DNA of 12,249 nt. Origin: Candidatus Gerdarchaeota archaeon. GTDB taxonomy: Archaea > Asgardarchaeota > Heimdallarchaeia > JABLTI01. A program made the position numbers and the translations under genes. The stretch is from contig JAEORM010000321.1 of the NCBI GenBank assembly GCA_016840905.1, positions 1-12,249 on the forward strand, in the 5' to 3' direction. How positions within the stretch are numbered: position 1 is the first letter of the stretch; each line of letters opens with the position of its first letter. Of the stretch, positions 6,333-12,249 are shown piece by piece. The notes below the pieces were generated by a model. That model was not told the DNA's origin and did no database searches. It saw nothing but the letters and a program-made list of their open reading frames with translations.

Positions 6333-7085
6333 TCAATTTAGTTTTCCTGTTTTTTTAGGGGAAATGACAATTGATTGACTTGTATAGTTACTTTCGTCAT
6401 TTTCGTTAGCAGTATCTGTATTCTTTATAATTTCAACCTCTTTACTACTGATCTTTCGTAAAATGACTCTTTTTTCTCGTATTAGAAGTGATAACAAATC
6501 AGCATTAACACTATCTAACATCCCTTCTAATTCACCAATAGAATATTCCTTTCCAGCAAAGTTCTTTACAAAATCTTCCTTTAATTTTTCTTTTTGGTCA
6601 GAAGTTAATTTTCTTAAAGCTAATGTTTCTAAGATAGCTATTCCCTTGTCTTCGATAATAATGTCTTCAATAGATATTTCCTTTTCTTCTCCATCGATAA
6701 TCCTTACTCTGTTGCTATCATGCATTTGAAAAATATCCATCTCTAAAGTGCTGTCCCCAGGCAGAGAGATTATAGCTTGAGTTCGAATTTTAACTTCCCA
6801 AGCGATCATTCTTAGTCTATCACGTTCTGTTGTTCCCTCAAGAGCTATTTTAGTATCTCGAGTTTTTTGCATTTTAGATAAAGAACCATAGACTCGAGCA
6901 TCTAGCTGTCTATGTCTTTTAGTAGTAAGCTCAAGATAAGCATTTTCTACTTGTTTTCTATCTTCTTCGCTTTCTTTTATTTGTGGGACTGTGTCTTTAT
7001 CTTCATAGGTTTTATATTTTTTAGCGACATTCCATAAGGTTTTTTCTATATTTTCAGCGGCTTTTTTTCTCTCAATTTTTTCCAT
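6333..7085 (-). CDS. Candidate kleisin-like subunit (Nse4/ScpA role by position)
   Basis: I do not recognise this 250-aa protein by direct homology. It is placed where SMC operons carry the kleisin, directly after the SMC gene and before the kite gene. Residues 1-105 are mostly charged helix, with a conserved-looking TKRHRQLDARVYGSLSKM stretch. The middle (107-150) is beta-rich. Residues 160-220 resemble a small winged helix: helix, YSIGELEGML, DLLSLLIREKRVILRK, then EVEII as a wing. A C-terminal winged helix that binds one SMC head is a kleisin hallmark. The ATG at 7085 has no ribosome binding site. The frame stays open for 37 codons further upstream and a CTG at 7184 has an ideal AAGGTGG 6 nt before it, so the real protein may be 283 aa with an acidic N-terminal extension. 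Confidence 0.6.
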   Translation of the reverse strand: MEKIERKKAAENIEKTLWNVAKKYKTYEDKDTVPQIKESEEDRKQVENAYLELTTKRHRQLDARVYGSLSKMQKTRDTKIALEGTTERDRLRMIAWEVKIRTQAIISLPGDSTLEMDIFQMHDSNRVRIIDGEEKEISIEDIIIEDKGIAILETLALRKLTSDQKEKLKEDFVKNFAGKEYSIGELEGMLDSVNADLLSLLIREKRVILRKISSKEVEIIKNTDTANENDESNYTSQSIVISPKKTGKLN

Positions 7086-7167
7086 TTTTGTTGGTTCTGA
7101 ATTTAGCGATTCGCTATCATCTTCTGAATCTTCTTCAGAATTAATTTCAAATTCTAAATCAGGTTCT

Positions 7168-10161
7168 TCATCTAATGGCTTCAGCTTTAACCACCTTCAA
7201 TTCAGATACCACTAAATGATTGATATCTTTGGTAATTTCTACATTCAAAGCATCTGGACATAATAGAACAAATTGAGGAATAAATCGTGAATTTTCACTT
7301 GCTAATTTCTGAGTTCTAATAGCAATACTAAATGCTAAAGCTTTATTTTTCTCATCTAATCTTTGAGTAAATTCATCAATAGCATGTATAGGAGAGTCTG
7401 TTAAAGTATGCATTGCTAGAATAAGTCCTTCTATTGCTAAGACCTTTTCACCACCACTTAATTCACGAAAATCACGATAAGCTTTTCCTTTGGTAATCGC
7501 TTCTATAAACAACCCTGCTTCATCGGGATTATTGATATTTGTAACCTTTAATTTTATTTTCTCAAAAATTCCCCCAAGAAGTAGCTTCATTGATCTAGTA
7601 ATATTTCTGATTATTTCTTGTAATTCACCATTCCAAAAAGCTAGACGCGCTTCAAGATCAGCTCTTAAATTTGTAATATGTTCTTCTCGTTCTTTCATAT
7701 AAATCTGTAATGAATCAACTTTTGCTTTCTGAGCTTCGATTTTATCCTCATCCACATTACTTATACCGATTGATTCAAGATGCCCTTCGATACGACTTAG
7801 TTCATCTCTTATTTCAGAATAACTTCTAATTTCTTCTGGTCTTTCTCCTTTTCGTTCAGCTATTTCCTTCTTCTCTTTCATATCATCATAAAAGGTGTTA
7901 TATTCAGCATCTAAATTAATTTCAATAGTAAGTAATCTTGATGATTTCTCTCTTAAACTGTGGAGTTCTAATTTCAATAACTCTTTAGTTTCTTCTATTT
8001 CATCACTTCTTTTCTTTATTTCAGCCCGTTTAATAGCATAAGAAGCAAAATCATCTGATGCACCATCTAATTTTAATTTCAATTCATTTTGATGTATTTT
8101 ACATTCCTTTATTTTAGCTTCTATAACTGAGATGATTTCATTAATAGTTTCAATTTTACCCAAGATTTTTTCATCAGGCATACCAAGTGTTTGAATTTCT
8201 TGATGTAAGCTTGAAATTTCTTGTAAGGTTTTGATTTCATCCATCTTTAAATCTCGAATATCTCGTTCTAACCGAGCAATAGCTACTCGAGTTTCCCGCT
8301 CATTTCCAACATCTAAAATAGGCTTATCTTCAATTGTTTTAATTTGCCATCCAAGAGGGTTTTTCATAGGTGCAGGTGGTCGCCCAAAACCTCCATGGTA
8401 CAAGTAGAAACTATTACCCGATTTAGTTAGGACATTCAATTTGGAATCCTTAGCAATTCGTGTTAAAATTGTTGGGTCATGTTTATCCTCTGCAACAGAT
8501 CCTTTGACTATTCGTTTAAGTAAACCAATAAGGAATGGATCTCCATCAACAAGATTTGTAGCAATATTATAGATTTCACTAAATGGTGGTTTCCTTATTT
8601 CTTCAGAAGCAGCTTTTGCATCATCAGTGGTTACTCTAAAAACTGTTAGAGGTGGTTTCCACCGAGGCCAAGTTTCATCATAAAGGCGTTTAGCATAACG
8701 ATAAGATTCATCTGTTTTTGCAGCAAAGGCATAAAGATTACTACCAATGAGATTTTTCACGGCTTTTTCCCATGAATTTTCCCCTTCTTTCATTCGAATC
8801 TCTGAAATAATTGGTCCAATAATTTCCTTTTCTAATCCTTGCTTTCTTATCTTTTGTGAAAAGATTTTTGCTGAGGTGACTAAATCTTCCTCATATTTTG
8901 TTAGACGCTCACCTGAGAATACTTCTTCATCAGCGTTGAAATCATCAAAATTTGGTTCGGAAATGATTTTTTTGCGTAATAATGAAAGTTCATTTTCACC
9001 TTTTGAGTATTTTTCTTGGATCATTGATAATTTCTTAGTTTTAATTATGAGAGCTTCTTGCCTATCTTGTAATTTTCTATCTTTTGCACTGAGATCTTTA
9101 CTCTCGAGAATTTTCTCCATTTTTTCCTTTTGTTCTTGGTAACGCTCAATTTCCCGTTTGAAATTTCTAATATTATCATCTTCATAGCTTATTTGAGTTT
9201 CAATGGTTATTAAGGCTCGATTCTTTATCTTTTCTTGTTCCTCAATCAATTGTAATTCATCATTTAATACTTTCAAGCGTTTACTAGTAAGTTCAATTTC
9301 ATTTTCCTTTTCGTCTATTGCTTTATCATTATCAGTTTTTTGTTTAAGAATTTTCAATCTTTGTTGATTAACAGAATCAATTTGTTTTTCTAATCGAACT
9401 ACATGAGACCAACTCAATTCTGTTTCCAATTTTGTTTTCATTAACATGAGTTTTTTCTTTTGATTAAGGATTTTCATAGCATCGTTCCATAAGCTTAGAA
9501 GTTTGCTTTCTGTTTCAAATTTCCTTTTTAATGGTTCTATTTCTTGTATGCTATTTTTCAAAATTTCTTGTGCGCTAATAACTTCCTCTCTATATTGTTT
9601 TAAGCCAGTTACTTCTAGCAACACATCCAATTTTCTTTTCGGACTTTTAGAAGCAAACTCATCTACAGTTCCCTCACCAGTAAATGCCAATTTGTTTTCT
9701 CCTCGTACTCCTACAGTTTCGAAAAGTCTTCTTATATCTCCTCGTGTGATTAACCGACCTCGAATAACTTTTCTTGAATCATTTAAGGTATAAGTTATGT
9801 TACTATCTTGTTTGGATATTTTTGCCCCTATCTTAAACGAATCAAAATCAATGATTGAATTTAAGTCCTTATCCATAGTCCAAATAGCTCGTTTACCATT
9901 CATTACAGGGTTGGCTACTTCTAAGGTTACATGAGCAGTTTCACCATGTTTGCCAACTAAACTACCTATACCTTTAGCTTTTGCCCGGGAAGGAATATGT
10001 CCTAAACAGATGATCAAACCATCTAATATCTGAGTTTTTCCCGAACCATTTGCTCCTGTGATTAAAGTAATTGACTCCTTTTCTAAATTAACGTGAGTAA
10101 GCTCATGAAGCATGAGATTTTCCAATGTGATTTTTTGAAATAACTTTGCTTTTTGATTCAT
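7168..10161 (-). CDS. Smc5/6-like SMC ATPase
   Basis: This 997-aa protein is an SMC-type ABC ATPase that should dimerise through a hinge and clamp or extrude DNA. Walker A GANGSGKT is at 36-43, the ABC signature LSGGEK at 901-906, and Walker B with catalytic glutamate, IHAIDE, at 925-930. Coiled-coil arms span roughly 190-420 and 620-850, shorter than in condensin/cohesin-type SMCs. The hinge lies between them (about 446-600). The hinge opening GPIISEI with a downstream WEKAV, the N-terminal ENLMLH, and the C-terminal FVLLCPD resemble Smc6/Smc5 (GPIG.., NFM.H, QFILLTP). No CxxC zinc hook is present, which argues against Rad50. The Q-loop position appears to be Glu163 instead of Gln. ATG has AAGGGAG 8 nt upstream (10170-10176). 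Only one SMC gene is present, so it either homodimerises or has a partner elsewhere. Confidence 0.93.
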   Translation of the reverse strand: MNQKAKLFQKITLENLMLHELTHVNLEKESITLITGANGSGKTQILDGLIICLGHIPSRAKAKGIGSLVGKHGETAHVTLEVANPVMNGKRAIWTMDKDLNSIIDFDSFKIGAKISKQDSNITYTLNDSRKVIRGRLITRGDIRRLFETVGVRGENKLAFTGEGTVDEFASKSPKRKLDVLLEVTGLKQYREEVISAQEILKNSIQEIEPLKRKFETESKLLSLWNDAMKILNQKKKLMLMKTKLETELSWSHVVRLEKQIDSVNQQRLKILKQKTDNDKAIDEKENEIELTSKRLKVLNDELQLIEEQEKIKNRALITIETQISYEDDNIRNFKREIERYQEQKEKMEKILESKDLSAKDRKLQDRQEALIIKTKKLSMIQEKYSKGENELSLLRKKIISEPNFDDFNADEEVFSGERLTKYEEDLVTSAKIFSQKIRKQGLEKEIIGPIISEIRMKEGENSWEKAVKNLIGSNLYAFAAKTDESYRYAKRLYDETWPRWKPPLTVFRVTTDDAKAASEEIRKPPFSEIYNIATNLVDGDPFLIGLLKRIVKGSVAEDKHDPTILTRIAKDSKLNVLTKSGNSFYLYHGGFGRPPAPMKNPLGWQIKTIEDKPILDVGNERETRVAIARLERDIRDLKMDEIKTLQEISSLHQEIQTLGMPDEKILGKIETINEIISVIEAKIKECKIHQNELKLKLDGASDDFASYAIKRAEIKKRSDEIEETKELLKLELHSLREKSSRLLTIEINLDAEYNTFYDDMKEKKEIAERKGERPEEIRSYSEIRDELSRIEGHLESIGISNVDEDKIEAQKAKVDSLQIYMKEREEHITNLRADLEARLAFWNGELQEIIRNITRSMKLLLGGIFEKIKLKVTNINNPDEAGLFIEAITKGKAYRDFRELSGGEKVLAIEGLILAMHTLTDSPIHAIDEFTQRLDEKNKALAFSIAIRTQKLASENSRFIPQFVLLCPDALNVEITKDINHLVVSELKVVKAEAIR
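7182..7197 (-). promoter_or_regulatory. Ribosome binding site and possible CTG start of the kleisin-like gene
   Basis: On the minus strand AAGGTGG (7191-7197) is followed after six bases by CTG (7182-7184), in frame with the downstream kleisin-like protein. The site lies within the last codons of the SMC gene, so the two genes would overlap by 17 nt. No ATG, GTG or TTG is available in this frame before the ATG at 7085. Confidence 0.45.
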
Positions 10162-10488
10162 GTCTTATGCTCCCTTATTGAACAATTAAACCAAATAAGG
10201 AGGGGGAAGTTTATGATGCTACCAATATACTCTTCCACTATCTGGCAAACTATCTACTAGTTTGATTAGCTGCTCTTACTTGCTTTTTTTAATTAAGAAA
10301 TTCCAATGGAGTTAACCGAAAGTAATTACTTTTCACCTGCTATCTTAACTGGTTTGTACTATTAGAACTAATACAAATATATAGCTAATTAAATGTGGGT
10401 AATATTCCAGCAAATAAAATTAGTATTAATTTAATTAAAATTTGGTGAAAAAGAAGGGAAGCAATATTGCTTCCATTTCAATGAAAAA
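10162..10488 (-). promoter_or_regulatory. Untranslated region: protease terminator and promoter/leader of the SMC operon
   Basis: No credible gene is visible on either strand in these 327 bases. Toward the SMC gene the minus strand holds TATATT at 10224-10229, which would start transcription near 10200. Just upstream of it is a direct repeat AGATAGT/AGATAGT (10249-10255 and 10237-10243, 12-bp period). The predicted leader contains an inverted repeat CCTTATT/AATAAGG (10194-10200 and 10173-10179); its second arm overlaps the AAGGGAG ribosome binding site of the SMC gene. A further AT-rich TATATATT near 10377-10384 could be another promoter. The protease terminator lies at 10448-10474. Confidence 0.45.
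10448..10474 (-). terminator. Hairpin terminator of the subtilase gene
   Basis: Read on the minus strand, an 18-nt perfect palindrome GGAAGCAATATTGCTTCC (10457-10474) lies 15 nt after the protease stop codon and is followed by CTTCTTTTT. The stem of seven or more base pairs plus T-tract is a textbook intrinsic terminator. Confidence 0.75.
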
Positions 10489-12249
10489 TTAAACACGTCT
10501 TTTCTTAGATAAGAAAATAATTGTTGTTAATCCGACGATAGATAAGATAGTCAAGAAAGCGAATCCTACACCAAAGATTCCTGAGGGAGATGGTGTTCCT
10601 GTTTTTGTAGCTTCAGCTTGTAGAGTAAAGTCACCATATCCTGTAACCCTTTTTACTACAAGATAGACTGTCATGTTGTTTGCAGGTGTATAAAGGATAT
10701 TCTCAGGTAAACCAGCACCAACAGTAGTGCTTTTTACTAAAATACCTGTGTTTGAACCACTAACATCCACAGATGGATCATAAAGATAAAGATCATAATC
10801 AGCTGTGCCATCCATGTCTATACCTGCAGTAAACTCAATTAATGCAGTTAATTCAACCTTTCTTGCCCAGGCTTGATTACCTGATGGACTTTCACTTAAA
10901 GTTTCTGTAACAATTGATCCTGGTGTGTAAGTTGATATAATGGCTTCAATTGCAGCATTTCCATGGACTTTGCCAAAACCTTCAATGCGATCTCTTGTTC
11001 CACGGTTTTCTTGTGGATAATTAGTGTACTCTACGTCAGGATCTGGATTTGTATTTAGATAATGTTCTCCTTCAAGGACTTCTGTTGCAGTGCCACAAAG
11101 AATATTTTTAATGAATTTAACATCTGCTTCCGTGTGAGTCCAATCTGAACCCATCGCTTGGATAATTAGAGCTGCTAAACCCGCTACATGTGGTGTGGCC
11201 ATGCTTGTTCCTTGATATGCTGCATAATCATTAGTATTCATTTCTGTTTCCCAATATATATCTGAATTCACCATTACAGTATCTTTATCATTAGTATCTG
11301 CAGCGATAATCAAATGAGTTTCTTCTTCATTAACTAGAAAAGTCTTATAAGCTCCACCAGGTGCTACAATATCTGGTTTATAATCACCAGTTTGACCATT
11401 TGATGAATAGATTGCTATGTGATCAACATCATCTATAGCACCAACTGTTATAGCTTTTGATGCAGTAGCAGGTGAGTAAATGTATTTGTCAGTATCTTCC
11501 ATATTATTGTTACCTGCTGCAACAACACAAACATATCCTAGAGAAACAAGATTATTAACAGCAGAATCAACAGAAGGTACTGGATCCATGAAGCCTAAAG
11601 ACATACTAACAATGTCAACTCCATAAGTCAAACCATTACTTTGAACCCAACTTAATGCAGAAAGAATTGTGTCGAGATTTCCATTCCCTTCATCATCTAA
11701 TGCTTTCAAAGCAACAATATTACAGTCAGGTGCCACTCCACGATATTTATTATGTCCATCAGAGGTTGAAGATGCTGGTCGTTCAACAGTATATTGGATT
11801 GTTGTTTCACCAAGCTCTTCAGAAGAATCAGGACCCATGAAGAAAGAGTATTCACCAGGGGATAGTGTACTAGTTGTCGTAACAACTGGTATATCTGAAT
11901 AATCGCAATATTCAACTAAGTCTGTTCCTAATTCGAATTGACCATTTTGATTTGTATCTAGAATGAATAATAAAGTATCTGTACCTAGATTACCACTTTT
12001 ATCATCCCATTGTATTTCAAAACGAACTGTTCCAGAAGTTTCAACTTCAATTTGACCTAAATAACCACTTCCATAATGCACTCCAGCTGGTAATCCCATC
12101 GTTCCACTAACAGTTACTTTGGTATCAGTTCCGCTTGCATTTCCACCGCCTACAGCTATGCTTGCACAATGGGTACCATGACCATTCCAATCGGTAGGTG
12201 ATCCATAATCGGTTTGTGTACCACTTGGTGGAACTATATGACCAGCAAA
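10489..12249 (-). CDS. Secreted subtilisin-family (S8) serine protease, N-terminus outside window
   Basis: The reading frame is open to the right edge, so at least 587 residues are visible and the signal peptide and catalytic Asp are missing. Near the edge, GHGTHCASI supplies the catalytic His. VAAGNNN (codons ending about 11505) supplies the oxyanion Asn, and GTSMATPHVAG (around 11173-11205) the catalytic Ser. Between the His motif and GVAPDCNIVALKAL lies an insertion of about 110 residues, rich in beta strands, that resembles a PPC-type domain. A second PPC-like beta domain follows the catalytic core. The C-terminus is a short SPSG-containing linker, a hydrophobic helix (about 24 residues) and KKRRV, a cell-surface anchor resembling archaeal sortase-type tails. 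An extracellular, peptide-scavenging or surface-processing role is likely. The first ATG in the visible frame (12099) is internal, not the start. Confidence 0.95.
   Translation of the reverse strand, partial: FAGHIVPPSGTQTDYGSPTDWNGHGTHCASIAVGGGNASGTDTKVTVSGTMGLPAGVHYGSGYLGQIEVETSGTVRFEIQWDDKSGNLGTDTLLFILDTNQNGQFELGTDLVEYCDYSDIPVVTTTSTLSPGEYSFFMGPDSSEELGETTIQYTVERPASSTSDGHNKYRGVAPDCNIVALKALDDEGNGNLDTILSALSWVQSNGLTYGVDIVSMSLGFMDPVPSVDSAVNNLVSLGYVCVVAAGNNNMEDTDKYIYSPATASKAITVGAIDDVDHIAIYSSNGQTGDYKPDIVAPGGAYKTFLVNEEETHLIIAADTNDKDTVMVNSDIYWETEMNTNDYAAYQGTSMATPHVAGLAALIIQAMGSDWTHTEADVKFIKNILCGTATEVLEGEHYLNTNPDPDVEYTNYPQENRGTRDRIEGFGKVHGNAAIEAIISTYTPGSIVTETLSESPSGNQAWARKVELTALIEFTAGIDMDGTADYDLYLYDPSVDVSGSNTGILVKSTTVGAGLPENILYTPANNMTVYLVVKRVTGYGDFTLQAEATKTGTPSPSGIFGVGFAFLTILSIVGLTTIIFLSKKRRV

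Noticed and set aside
8747..9142. 131-codon plus-strand frame inside the SMC gene
   Set aside because: It is antisense to coiled-coil and hinge codons; its Phe/Ser-rich composition is what the complement of Lys/Glu-rich sequence gives, and it has no ribosome binding site.
7168..10161. Rad50 as an alternative identity for the large ATPase
   Set aside because: There is no CxxC zinc hook at the arm apex; instead a globular hinge of SMC type is present.
10308..10367. Plus-strand micro-frame of about 19 codons in the untranslated region
   Set aside because: No ribosome binding site, very short, and opposite in direction to every gene in the window.
11655..11915. Several open frames overlapping the subtilase gene on both strands
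   Set aside because: They lie entirely inside the S8 protease frame, which has clear catalytic motifs, and show no recognisable features of their own.
1..12249. CRISPR array, insertion sequence or integrase-type mobile element
   Set aside because: No regularly spaced repeats, transposase, recombinase or terminal inverted repeats were seen anywhere in the window.

Overview
The window is AT-rich DNA, almost certainly archaeal and most likely from an Asgard lineage. Three things point there: TATA-box-like promoters with Shine-Dalgarno (SD) leaders, a tRNA 5' end with archaeal-style D-arm, and a compact eukaryote-like ubiquitin cassette. The lineage call is inference; no 16S or other phylogenetic marker is present. 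Every gene seen lies on the minus strand, so transcription runs from high to low coordinates.

Layout in transcription order. At 12249-10489 is a secreted subtilisin-family (S8) protease whose N-terminus lies outside the window; it ends in a C-terminal membrane anchor and a hairpin/poly-T terminator. At 10488-10162 is an untranslated stretch holding that terminator and a probable promoter/leader for the next operon. At 10161-2009 is one tight operon of nine genes: an Smc5/6-like SMC ATPase (997 aa), a candidate kleisin, a double winged-helix 'kite' protein resembling Nse3/MAGE, Nse1 and ScpB, a small RING-like zinc protein, a JAMM deubiquitinase-like metalloprotease, a ThiF/Uba-type E1, a ubiquitin-like modifier ending in a single glycine, a UBC-fold E2 with a low-complexity tail, and a short acidic protein of unknown function. 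A poly-T tract follows it. At 1868-147 is a separately promoted histidine/aromatic ammonia-lyase with an unusual four-cysteine insertion. At 25-1 is the 5' end of a tRNA running off the left edge.

The main point of interest is the central operon. It places an SMC-kleisin-kite core next to every component needed to attach and remove a ubiquitin-like tag (modifier, E1, E2, RING-like E3, JAMM isopeptidase). In eukaryotes the one SMC complex that carries its own RING ubiquitin ligase is Smc5/6 (Nse1-Nse3-Nse4). This locus therefore looks like a prokaryotic counterpart, possibly ancestral, of a ubiquitin-coupled Smc5/6 complex. The likely job is chromosome maintenance, repair or control of foreign DNA by tagging proteins at SMC-bound DNA; the function is inference. 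Smaller oddities include a probable CTG start on the kleisin gene, an arginine in place of the E2 HPN asparagine, and repeated SUMO-interaction-like motifs in the E2 tail and its neighbour.
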